From: Bacteroidia bacterium
GTDB taxonomy: Bacteria > Bacteroidota > Bacteroidia > B-17B0 > Aurantibacillaceae
Length of the DNA: 6,809 nucleotides
Assembly: GCA_014379485.1 (NCBI GenBank)
Contig: JACMLS010000025.1
Coordinates: 1-6,809, forward strand
Direction: 5' to 3'
The translations under genes were made by a program, and so were the position numbers. Positions 1-6,442 of the stretch are shown here, piece by piece (position 1 is the stretch's first letter; each line of letters starts with the position of its first letter). Below the pieces are notes generated by a model. That model was given only the letters and a program-made list of their open reading frames with translations. It ran no database searches and was not told the DNA's origin.

Positions 1-1
1 A

Positions 2-481
2 AACGGAACGAATGGTGTAACCGGCCCTACAGGGCCTTCATGGATCACATCTCAGGATAATCAAACCGCTGCGGTAACGGTAAATAGTTTCACTTTTGTG
101 AATTTGCCCGGGTTAACCAGAACAATAAATCTTGCGAGTCCGGCAAAACTTCTTGTTTTTACAGATGGAGGTATTCAAACAACTTCTGCCGCTACTGCCG
201 GTTATTCTATTGTAGATGTTGTAATAATGGTTAACGGAGGATTAATGGCTGACGGAGGGTTTAAACGAATCGGAGCATTAAACAATACCGGTCTTGTAAA
301 CAATCTTGGTTTCTGGTCTATGTCAGATTTTGTTTCTACCGTCAGCGGAAGTTTTACGCTTCCCGCAGGCACATATACGATTGATGTGAGGGCAAGACTT
401 AATGGTGGTTCAAACGCAACTGTTGGAGGAAATAATCTTTCTGTGTTGCAGGGTATAATGCAAATTATGATCATTCAATAA
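2..481 (+). CDS. Collagen-like (Gly-X-Y) protein, C-terminal part; 5' end outside window
   Basis: The reading frame is open from the first bases of the window to a TAA at 479-481, giving 159 visible residues, so this is a 3' fragment of a longer gene. The visible part opens with four Gly-X-Y triplets (GTN GVT GPT GPS), which I read as the end of a collagen-like repeat region. About 145 residues of globular domain follow, rich in Gly, Thr, Asn and hydrophobic strands, ending in a motif like LPAGTYTIDVRARLNGG and a hydrophobic tail. This arrangement, collagen repeats then a beta-rich C-terminal domain, is known from bacterial surface and structural proteins, where the C-terminal domain is thought to trimerise; a C1q/TNF-like jelly roll is my inference from the strand pattern only. 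No signal peptide can be judged because the N-terminus is missing. The GTG at 98 is internal, not the start. The gene ends 8 bp before a small secreted-protein gene and is probably cotranscribed with it. Confidence 0.75.
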   Translation, partial: NGTNGVTGPTGPSWITSQDNQTAAVTVNSFTFVNLPGLTRTINLASPAKLLVFTDGGIQTTSAATAGYSIVDVVIMVNGGLMADGGFKRIGALNNTGLVNNLGFWSMSDFVSTVSGSFTLPAGTYTIDVRARLNGGSNATVGGNNLSVLQGIMQIMIIQ

Positions 482-489
482 ACAATCAA

Positions 490-759
490 ATGAAAAAAAT
501 AATTTTTACCACACTAATAATTGCATCTTGTTATTTTGTAAACGCACAGGATGTGATGAAAGTTTTAAAGAGCAGGCAGACAGATCAGGTTGTTTTTATT
601 CCTGATTCTGTTCCCCCTAATACAACATATCGTGTTGTTACAGATAAAAACTCCAAGGCGCTTGTACCTTTGACAGAAGAAGAGCGTAAAGCAGCGCTTG
701 CAAAAAAGCCACTAAAACCTGCAACACCTGCAACAGCAAGAAAAGAAGGAGCTGAATAA
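490..759 (+). CDS. Small secreted protein of unknown function (89 aa)
   Basis: I do not recognise the family. The protein begins with a clear Sec signal peptide: MKK, then a hydrophobic stretch (residues 4-17), and a likely signal peptidase I site after VNA, leaving QDVMKV as the mature N-terminus, a common pattern in Bacteroidota. The mature part is only about 70 residues. It has a short folded-looking segment (DQVVFIPDSVPPNTTYRVV, about residues 32-50) and then a Lys/Ala/Pro-rich, probably disordered tail (KKPLKPATPATARKEGAE). It has no Cys and no membrane segment after the signal. The start ATG lies 8 bp after the stop of the collagen-like gene with no promoter-like box between them, so the two are probably one transcript. 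The mature protein is expected in the periplasm or outside the cell. A role as accessory to the collagen-like protein is inference from position only. Confidence 0.75.
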   Translation: MKKIIFTTLIIASCYFVNAQDVMKVLKSRQTDQVVFIPDSVPPNTTYRVVTDKNSKALVPLTEEERKAALAKKPLKPATPATARKEGAE

Positions 760-774
760 AACTATCCTGGAATT

Positions 775-1227
775 TTACTTTTTCACTTTCTTCTTTTTCT
801 TTTTTCCTTCCAATACAAGCGTTTTTGTTTTAAAATCAATAATAGCGTTGTATTTTTTTAAAATATCAGACCCCAAAACACCTTCAACGGGTTTTAATCC
901 AATCATTTCATAAGATTGAACCACGTGGCTAAGATCAAGTAATATAGTGGTGTAATTTTCAATTTCTATTTTTCCTATTGAGAATTTCTCTAAAGTGGTT
1001 TGCTGAGACTGCATGGAGTTTGTACCTAAACCTGTAGATAAATTTTCGAGGTCTTTTATTTTTTCTTTTTTAAAATATTTTTTTATTCTTTCCTTATCAA
1101 ACACAGTTCTTGAGGCTCCTGTATCCACTACAAGGTGTGCTGTTTTTCCGTTAATTTTAGAAAGTGCGGAAATGTGAAAGCCGTCTTTATCTATTTTTAA
1201 AACTTTAAGAGGAATTTTGCTGCGCAT
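775..1227 (-). CDS. Retropepsin-like aspartic protease (clan AA), 150 aa
   Basis: This is a single-domain, retropepsin-like aspartyl protease of the bacterial Asp_protease_2 / gag-polyprotein protease type. The catalytic signature is hydrophobic-hydrophobic-D-T-G-A-S (VVDTGAS, residues 33-39, catalytic Asp35). The second diagnostic block is GVLGSDILKKYNAIIDF (residues 116-132), the usual G-x-D-hydrophobic-hydrophobic turn before the last strands. Such enzymes work as dimers, each subunit giving one Asp; the length of 150 aa fits one subunit. Its substrate is unknown. Unlike many Bacteroidota relatives it has no signal peptide (it starts MRSKIPLKVLK), so it is predicted to be cytoplasmic. It ends in a strongly basic tail (six Lys, then VKK, residues 142-150) of unclear purpose. 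The start ATG at 1225-1227 sits about 30 nt downstream of a perfect -7 promoter box. The gene converges on the small secreted-protein gene with only 15 bp between their ends. Confidence 0.85.
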   Translation of the reverse strand: MRSKIPLKVLKIDKDGFHISALSKINGKTAHLVVDTGASRTVFDKERIKKYFKKEKIKDLENLSTGLGTNSMQSQQTTLEKFSIGKIEIENYTTILLDLSHVVQSYEMIGLKPVEGVLGSDILKKYNAIIDFKTKTLVLEGKKKKKKVKK

Positions 1228-1257
1228 TTTTTTAATTTTTAAATGGTATTGATTTCA

Positions 1258-1265
1258 CAAAGGTA
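1258..1265 (-). promoter_or_regulatory. Bacteroidota -7 promoter box for the aspartic protease gene
   Basis: Read on the minus strand this is TACCTTTG, an exact match to the Bacteroidota primary sigma -7 consensus TAnnTTTG. It lies 30 bp upstream of the protease start codon, leaving a leader of roughly 20-25 nt. A -33 TTG at the usual spacing (about 19 bp further up) is not present, the trinucleotide there being AAG. The call therefore rests on one element plus its position. Confidence 0.5.
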
Positions 1266-1361
1266 AAGCAGATTTAATTGACGCCTTGATAATTTTTTTT
1301 GTGTAATTTGCGATTGGTGTTATAGCTAAGGTATTAAATATTTTTCACTAAAATAAAAACT

Positions 1362-2237
1362 GTGTATTACGGTTTATTTAAGAAAATAAAAGATGAATTG
1401 GCAAAATGCCTTAAAATTGAATCAGAAATCAGTTCTGTTAAAAATGTTTCGGGAGGTTGTATCAATCAGTGTTTTGAATTTGTTTTTGCTGAAAAAAAAT
1501 TCTTTTTAAAAATAAATTCAATCAGAAAATTTCCGGGAATGTTTGCTGCCGAAGAAAAAGGGTTGCGTCTTTTGACAAATGCTTCGCCCTTACGCGTTCC
1601 GCTTCCGCTTATAAATGGCGAATCGGGAGATCACCAGTATCTTGTACTTTCCTATCTTGAAAAATCACTGGCAGATGAAAATTATTTTTCTTTATTGGGA
1701 AACGGTCTCGCTTTACTTCATAAAAATTCTTCAGCAGATTTTGGTCTTGATCTTGATAATTTTATTGGTGCTTTACCTCAGAAGAATTCTTCTTATTTAA
1801 CATTTACTGATTTTTTTATCCATAACCGTATTGAGTTTCAATTGAAAATGGCTGTTAATTCTCATAGGCTGGAGAAGAAATGGGCGCGTAATGCAGAAGT
1901 CTTATTCTCAGAACTGCCAGCAATTATTCCGTCTGAAAAGCCTGCTCTTTTACATGGAGATCTTTGGTCAGGTAATGTAATGTGTACTGTAAATGGCCCC
2001 GCAGTTTTCGATCCGGCTGTTTATTACGGACATCGCGAATCTGATATTGCCATGACACTTTTATTCGGCGGATTTCCTGCTTCATTTTACAATGCCTATG
2101 AAAATGAATTTCCCCTTCAAAAAAACTGGAAGGAACGAACCGAAATCTTCAATCTTTACCCACTCCTGGTTCATCTTAATCTTTTTGGCGCTGCATACCT
2201 TTCGCAAATTGAAAGTTGCTTAAGAAAATTTTCCTGA
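1362..2237 (+). CDS. Fructosamine kinase family protein (APH/choline-kinase-like fold)
   Basis: This is a full-length (291 aa) member of the fructosamine-3-kinase family, which phosphorylates sugar amines (ketosamines or ribulosamines) attached to proteins or small amines; the adduct then breaks down, reversing glycation. The exact substrate here is not known. Visible motifs in order: glycine-rich loop SGGCIN (residues 30-35), ATP-binding lysine in FFLK (Lys50), a Glu in AEEKGL (about residues 64-65), catalytic loop LHGDLWSGN (Asp200, Asn205), and metal-binding FDPAVYYGH (Asp217), followed by RESDIAMTLLFGGF. The C-terminus (LLVHLNLFGAAYL) is also typical of the family. The start is GTG at 1362: the next in-frame codons upstream contain no ATG, GTG or TTG before a TAA at 1335, and the next in-frame ATG lies beyond the glycine loop. 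The protein has no signal peptide and is cytoplasmic. It is transcribed divergently from the protease gene; a degenerate promoter-like TAATTTG lies at 1304-1310. Family assignment is firm. Confidence 0.92.
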   Translation: MYYGLFKKIKDELAKCLKIESEISSVKNVSGGCINQCFEFVFAEKKFFLKINSIRKFPGMFAAEEKGLRLLTNASPLRVPLPLINGESGDHQYLVLSYLEKSLADENYFSLLGNGLALLHKNSSADFGLDLDNFIGALPQKNSSYLTFTDFFIHNRIEFQLKMAVNSHRLEKKWARNAEVLFSELPAIIPSEKPALLHGDLWSGNVMCTVNGPAVFDPAVYYGHRESDIAMTLLFGGFPASFYNAYENEFPLQKNWKERTEIFNLYPLLVHLNLFGAAYLSQIESCLRKFS

Positions 2238-2287
2238 TACCAATTGTACTATTTAGTAGTCCCTCAAAAAGTCTTTTCAATTTTTGA

Positions 2288-2490
2288 TTATACAAAGGAT
2301 TTTCGACCTTCTTTTTCCTCCTTGTGTCGGAATTTTTTTGACTACGTTTTATGAAAATGAAGTCCCGCGCCCCGCCGTCAGCCAGCCCCACTTCTACAAG
2401 TGTATACTCACCATTGGTTTCAGCTGAGGTTTTTAAGAACGTAAAATAATCCTTTTGTTCAGGATTAAATATTTTGCAAATATCTTCCAT
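2288..2490 (-). pseudogene. Decayed cupin-domain protein gene (frameshift plus in-frame stop)
   Basis: The first 41 codons from ATG 2488-2490 read like a normal small cupin protein: a start region (MEDICKIFNPEQKDYF), then FLKTSAETNGEYTLVEV and LADGGA. After GGA (near 2368) this frame becomes meaningless, basic sequence. The cupin motif continues in another frame as GLHFHKT (2345-2365). Joining the frames with one missing base gives G-x5-H-x-H, exactly the spacing of cupin motif 1. The new frame then meets a TAG at 2342-2344, where cupins of this type commonly have an aromatic residue (HKT[Y/F]SEKF). It goes on as SKKFRHKEEKEGRKSF before TAA at 2288-2290, resembling the next cupin strand with changed residues; the position usually held by the metal-ligand Glu is Lys. 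The second cupin motif and the rest of the expected 150 or so residues are absent. The unbroken 104-codon frame (2176-2490) overlaps the kinase gene end and is a product of the frameshift, so I call a pseudogene. Confidence 0.65.
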
Positions 2491-2538
2491 AAAGAAATTT
2501 AATGTAAATTTATTTGATTTTTTTGTCGCGATAATTTT

Positions 2539-4209
2539 ATGAGCAAGAGCTTATTGTTTCAGTTTTTTTCAAAATTCACTTACGATAAAAGAGTGTTTAC
2601 GGTTGTGTTTTTTATTTTTTTGTATTCTAATTATTTTTCTCAACCCGAAAATCATTTATTTCCTTATTGCAAAGCCGGCGTATGGGGCTTTGCAGATTCG
2701 TCAGGAAAACTTATTGTAAAACCCGAATACCAGTTTGCAGGAGCTTTTTTTGATGGTATGGCGCTTGTGAAAAAGGACAATTTCTACGGTTATGTAAATG
2801 AAAAAGGAAAAGTTGTGATTCCGTTAAAAAATTCGCAGGCCGAAAATTTTTCAAACGGCTTCGCAAAAATTTCTGCGGCAAATGTGGTAAGTGTAATAGA
2901 TAAAAACGGTAAAGAAGTTAGTTCCTCAAAGAAAAATGCTGAGGCAGAAGATAATCTTAAAAAAAAATTCAGCAAAAAGTATAACCGTTTTGTGATAATG
3001 GAAAATGGTTTGTTTCTCGCATTAAAGGATACACAGGTACTCGTTTCAAAAAAGGAAGGACAGACAGAAAAAAAAATAGTGCGCGATACGGTTTTACAGG
3101 CAGTGCTGGATATGAAGGGAAACGTAATTATTCCCTCTCATTTATGGAAAATAAAAATTCTCTGTTATGATTACCTGCTTGTTGAAAGTGAAAAGAACGC
3201 CTACCTCTATGCAAGAGACGGAAACATTGCTTTGCGCGATGTAAAATTTGTTTTTCCGTTTTCTGGAGGAACCTGGAGAATCCGGACGGAAGCGGCTCTG
3301 ATCTATCTTGACAGCGCAAAAAATTTATTACTCTCGTTTAAGCCTGAGTACAATGAAGTGGGTAATTTTGTAAATGGAAGAGCAAGATTTTCAGTTATAA
3401 AAAGAGAACGGAGTTTTTTTGGGATTGTAAAAACCGATGGAACAGAAGTGATTGCGCCGCGTTATTCTTTTGTGGGCGATTTACATGAAGGGCATTATGT
3501 TGTTCAGGATAATAAAGGCCTGAGAGGAACTTTAGACACAAATGGTAAACCCGGAATTCCAATGGAATACTCTGTTGTTTGTCCTGTAAGCGAAGATTGT
3601 GCACTTACAAAAAAAGAGGGTGTGTGGAAATATGTTGACATAAAAGGAAAGGAGTTATTCAAAGCAAATTTTTCTTATTCACCTGTTGAAAATTCTGAAT
3701 ACCTGTTTGCTTCAGCCAAATATTTGAGTGGCGCGGAATTTTGTTTTCATGAAGGCCTCGCTGCATTTGAGAATAATGGGAAATTTGGTTTTATTAACAG
3801 GAATGGGGCATGTGCAATTGAAGCAACATTTGATTTTGCAGAACCTTTTCGTAATGGAATTGCTGCCGTTTACAAGAAGTCCGGCAGCGGAAATTATGAA
3901 TGTATTTTTATTGACAAAAAAGGAAACGAGATCATTAAACTGCAAAGAGACTTTGATGCAAACTTTTTTGCAAAATCAATGCCTGGCACCAGCCCGGCTT
4001 TTGTAAAATATTTTTTGCACACTTCATTTGTGTTTGATGGAAAATCAGGCTGGATCATGTTGGATAAAAGCGGAAAAAAACTGACGGATAAAATTTTATC
4101 CGCAGTACATTCTGAAAGCTGGCTGAAGGGGATTTTTTTTTATGTTGCGCTTGAAAATGGAGAGTGGGTAATGATGCGATCTGATGGAAAAATATTTTCG
4201 GAAGATTAG
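2539..4209 (+). CDS. Exported WG-repeat (KWG) protein, 556 aa
   Basis: This is a WG-repeat protein: it is built from tandem beta-rich units of the pattern G-x-[WFY]-G-[FY]-[IV]-[DN]-x-x-G-K-x-[IV]-I-x-P-x-[FY] followed by F-x-[ED/N]-G-x-A. Clear units start near residue 47 (GVWGFADSSGK), 81 (NFYGYVNEKGK), 292 (SFFGIVKTDG), 326 (KGLRGTLDTNGK), 360 (EGVWKYVDIKGK), 413 (NGKFGFINRNG), 455 (CIFIDKKGNE), 501 (GKSGWIMLDKSGK) and 540 (NGEWVMMRSDGK). Residues 120-290 are more diverged. A hydrophobic stretch at residues 19-30 followed by YFSQ looks like a signal peptide with a long N-region. GTG at codon 19 is a possible alternative start, but ATG 2539 is preferred. No anchor, sorting domain or enzymatic motif is visible. 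The molecular function of WG repeats is not established; they probably form binding surfaces. Predicted location is periplasm or cell surface. The promoter is unclear; TTTATTTG at 2509-2516 is one mismatch from the -7 box. Confidence 0.88.
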   Translation: MSKSLLFQFFSKFTYDKRVFTVVFFIFLYSNYFSQPENHLFPYCKAGVWGFADSSGKLIVKPEYQFAGAFFDGMALVKKDNFYGYVNEKGKVVIPLKNSQAENFSNGFAKISAANVVSVIDKNGKEVSSSKKNAEAEDNLKKKFSKKYNRFVIMENGLFLALKDTQVLVSKKEGQTEKKIVRDTVLQAVLDMKGNVIIPSHLWKIKILCYDYLLVESEKNAYLYARDGNIALRDVKFVFPFSGGTWRIRTEAALIYLDSAKNLLLSFKPEYNEVGNFVNGRARFSVIKRERSFFGIVKTDGTEVIAPRYSFVGDLHEGHYVVQDNKGLRGTLDTNGKPGIPMEYSVVCPVSEDCALTKKEGVWKYVDIKGKELFKANFSYSPVENSEYLFASAKYLSGAEFCFHEGLAAFENNGKFGFINRNGACAIEATFDFAEPFRNGIAAVYKKSGSGNYECIFIDKKGNEIIKLQRDFDANFFAKSMPGTSPAFVKYFLHTSFVFDGKSGWIMLDKSGKKLTDKILSAVHSESWLKGIFFYVALENGEWVMMRSDGKIFSED

Positions 4210-4219
4210 CTTTTTATTA

Positions 4220-4231
4220 AAACTATAGTTT
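4220..4231. repeat. 12-bp perfect palindrome AAACTATAGTTT
   Basis: AAACTATAGTTT lies 10 bp after the stop of the WG-repeat gene. It is perfectly self-complementary, but very AT-rich with no loop, so it would make a poor RNA hairpin. It could be a protein-binding site or chance in AT-rich DNA. The rest of this 165-bp gap holds a TTGCTG / CAGCAA inverted pair at 4251-4256 and 4271-4276 and no gene. Confidence 0.3.
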
Positions 4232-4343
4232 ATACCAAAAGCATGCATAGTTGCTGAAATTTCGGCCAACCAGCAAAAAAAAGAAAGGAACACAGGTTTA
4301 TCTTATATTAATTAGCCTTCTCTTTCGCTATTCTTAAAAGCCT

Positions 4344-4350
4344 TATCTTG
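4344..4350 (+). promoter_or_regulatory. Possible promoter -7 box upstream of the SpoIIE phosphatase gene
   Basis: TATCTTG followed by C resembles the Bacteroidota -7 box TAnnTTTG with one T missing. It lies 24 bp before the GTG start of the phosphatase gene, a suitable distance for a short leader. No -33 TTG is found at the expected spacing, so this is a weak candidate. Confidence 0.25.
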
Positions 4351-4374
4351 CGTGAAATCTGACTACCCTCTTTT

Positions 4375-6366
4375 GTGAAGTACTTTGTGCCGATAATTTG
4401 TGTTTTTTTTCTTTTCAGTTTTCCTTCTGCTTTTACCTGTCAGAACAATAAACAGATCGACTCGCTCGAACAAAAATTAAACAGCAAAATACCCGATTCA
4501 ACAAGGCTTGAAATTCTGAACTCTTTGGCAGGACTTTTTGTAGACATTGCTCCCGAAAAATCTTTGAAATGCGCTAACCAGCAATTGGCCTTTGCAAAGA
4601 AAATAAACAACAAGCAGAGCGAGGCTTACGCTTATTTAAATTTGGGTAACGCGGCTTTTACGCTTGGAGATTTTAAATCTTCACTTAATTATTACATTCA
4701 GGCAAGCAGCCTTCACGAAAAAAGCGGGTATAAAATTGGAATTGCCAACTGCTCAGGTTCTATTGGAAATGTTTATCTGGAACTTAATAAGCCAGATGAA
4801 GCGATAAAATATTTTAACCTTGCGTTAAGGATCTTTGAGGAATCAGGAAAAAAACGAGGGCAGGCGGCAACGCTTCTTGCAATAGGAAATGTTTATGGCG
4901 ATAAGAAAGAACATGACAAGGCTATTGAATATTATCTCTCTTCTTTAAAACTTTTCAGAGAAGTAGGAGACAAACAATCTGAAGCTGTTAATCTTAATAA
5001 TCTTGCGCAGCTATACGATTTTAAGAATGAAGACGAAGTTGCGCTCAGGTATGTAATGGATGCACTTGAAATTGACCAGGCAACCGGAAATTTGTACGAT
5101 GCCTCTCTTACACTCTGTAACATTGGTGATATGTATACTAAAATGGGTAAGTATGAAAACGCAATTCAATCTTATCAGAAATCTTTGTTGGTAGGAAGGC
5201 AAATAGGCGCAAACGACAGGGTACTTGATGCCTGCAAAGGTCTTGCAAAGGTGTATAAAAGAACCGGCGAGTATAAGCCGGCCTTTGAAATGATGCAGTT
5301 GGCCGCCAGTCTTTCTGATACAATTTTTAATACAGAAAGTTCTAAGCAAATGGCAGAGATGCAGGCAAGATTTGAATCGGAAAAGAAAGAAAAAGAAATT
5401 GCTCTTCTCACAAAAGATAAAGAAATCAGCAGCCTCGAATTCATCAACAACAAGACAAAATTAAAAAAGCAGCAATGGCTGAGTTATTCTGTTATTGGCG
5501 GGCTTGCATTAATGGGGACTTTCTTTTTCTTTCTTTTCAGAAGTTTCAGGCAAAATCAGAAAGCTAATCGATTACTCGCAGAAAAAAATTCTCTGATAGA
5601 AGAGAAAAACAAAGAAATTACAGACAGCATTTTGTATGCAGAAAAAATTCAGCGCGCTATACTTCCGGCCCCCGATGAGTTTTCTAAACGCTTTCCTGAT
5701 TCGTTTGTTCTTTTTAAACCAAAAGACATCGTAAGCGGAGATTTTTACTGGATCGTTGAAATGGATGAACTGATTTTTTATGCAACGGTTGATTGTACGG
5801 GTCATGGAGTTCCGGGCGGATTTATGAGTATGCTCGCTTCTTCTTTGCTGAATGAAATTGTTGTTGAAAAAAAAATCAAAGAGCCCGGAGAAATATTAGA
5901 TCTGCTTCGTATAAAAATTATCATGTCGCTAAAGCAAACAGGAGCAAGCGGTGAGAATAAAGACGGAATGGATATGGTATTTTGTTGTTTTAATAAAAAA
6001 GAAAATTCGCTGACCTACGCTGGGGCTAACAATCCTTTGTGGTTGATACGTGAAGGAAAACTAACTGAATATACCGGGGATAAGCAACCCGTGGGAGTTA
6101 CCGGCGGAAACGCAATACAATTCAATCAGAAAAAAATTCAGCTGCAAAGGAACGATGAAATTTTTACGTTTACAGATGGATACGCCGATCAGTTTGGCGG
6201 AGAAAAAGGCAAGAAGTTTAAATATGGTCCTTTGAAAGTTTTACTTACAGAAATATCTTCTAAACCAATGAGCGAACAAGGAAAGATCCTGGAACTAACA
6301 TTAGAGAACTGGAAAGGAAACCGCGAACAAGTAGACGATATTCTTGCGATTGGATTAAGAATATAA
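4375..6366 (+). CDS. TPR / transmembrane / SpoIIE-type PP2C serine phosphatase
   Basis: This 663-aa protein is a receptor-like phosphatase. Order of parts: signal peptide (residues 1-22, MKYFVPIICVFFLFSF, ending near AFTCQ); a TPR array from about residue 30 to 325, with repeats such as YLNLGNAAFTLGDFKSSLNYY, IGNVYLELNKPDEAIKYF, and IGDMYTKMGKYENAIQSY; a charged coiled coil (about 330-365); one membrane helix (about 369-391); a second coiled coil (about 392-420) with the linker ITDSILYAEKIQRAILP (about 415-431); then a SpoIIE/PP2C catalytic domain to the end. The metal-binding acids are all present: SGDF (Asp456), VDCTGHGVPGG (Asp473), GMDM (Asp533), FTDGYAD (Asp601) and QVDDI (Asp654/655). 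It should therefore be active, removing phosphate from Ser/Thr, in this family usually of an anti-sigma antagonist or similar switch protein; its target is not in the window. Topology puts the TPRs in the periplasm and the phosphatase in the cytoplasm. The start is GTG at 4375, which gives an ideal MK-plus-hydrophobic signal; no in-frame ATG lies nearby. Confidence 0.9.
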   Translation: MKYFVPIICVFFLFSFPSAFTCQNNKQIDSLEQKLNSKIPDSTRLEILNSLAGLFVDIAPEKSLKCANQQLAFAKKINNKQSEAYAYLNLGNAAFTLGDFKSSLNYYIQASSLHEKSGYKIGIANCSGSIGNVYLELNKPDEAIKYFNLALRIFEESGKKRGQAATLLAIGNVYGDKKEHDKAIEYYLSSLKLFREVGDKQSEAVNLNNLAQLYDFKNEDEVALRYVMDALEIDQATGNLYDASLTLCNIGDMYTKMGKYENAIQSYQKSLLVGRQIGANDRVLDACKGLAKVYKRTGEYKPAFEMMQLAASLSDTIFNTESSKQMAEMQARFESEKKEKEIALLTKDKEISSLEFINNKTKLKKQQWLSYSVIGGLALMGTFFFFLFRSFRQNQKANRLLAEKNSLIEEKNKEITDSILYAEKIQRAILPAPDEFSKRFPDSFVLFKPKDIVSGDFYWIVEMDELIFYATVDCTGHGVPGGFMSMLASSLLNEIVVEKKIKEPGEILDLLRIKIIMSLKQTGASGENKDGMDMVFCCFNKKENSLTYAGANNPLWLIREGKLTEYTGDKQPVGVTGGNAIQFNQKKIQLQRNDEIFTFTDGYADQFGGEKGKKFKYGPLKVLLTEISSKPMSEQGKILELTLENWKGNREQVDDILAIGLRI

Positions 6367-6390
6367 AAAAAATATTTCGTAATTTTTTCA

Positions 6391-6442
6391 AATCCTGATC
6401 CTAATAATACGAACATCATAAAACAGCAAACTGATCAGGATT
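6391..6442. terminator. 10-bp inverted repeat between convergent genes; possible two-way terminator
   Basis: AATCCTGATC (6391-6400) and GATCAGGATT (6433-6442) are perfect inverse complements separated by 32 bases. In the plus direction the right arm is followed by a T-rich stretch (GATTTAATTTTTTTA). In the minus direction the left arm is followed by TTTGAAAAAATTACG and then a long T-run near 6366-6372. The position between convergent genes fits a shared terminator. The right arm overlaps the stop codon of paaZ. The loop is long for a standard intrinsic terminator, so the role is uncertain even though the repeat is real. Confidence 0.35.

Noticed and set aside
98..481. A complete 127-aa protein starting at GTG 98
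   Set aside because: The same frame is open to the window edge and contains Gly-X-Y collagen triplets upstream, so GTG 98 is internal.
2247..2258. Small inverted repeat TACTA-TT-TAGTA after the kinase gene as a terminator or mobile-element scar
   Set aside because: A 5-bp AT-rich stem with a 2-base loop is expected by chance; no T-run, target duplication or second copy is visible in the window.
2176..2490. Unbroken 104-codon minus-strand frame as an intact gene
   Set aside because: Only the first 41 codons resemble a protein family (cupin); the rest is out of frame with the continuing cupin motif and overlaps the kinase gene end. Called as a pseudogene.
3728..4006. Plus-strand 92-codon frame inside the WG-repeat gene, and other frames antisense to the long genes
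   Set aside because: They overlap clearly coding sequence in another frame, show no domain, signal or start context, and have shadow-like composition.
4251..4276. TTGCTG / CAGCAA inverted pair as a terminator of the WG-repeat gene
   Set aside because: The stem is only 6 bp with a 14-base loop and is followed by an A-run, not a T-run, on the plus strand.
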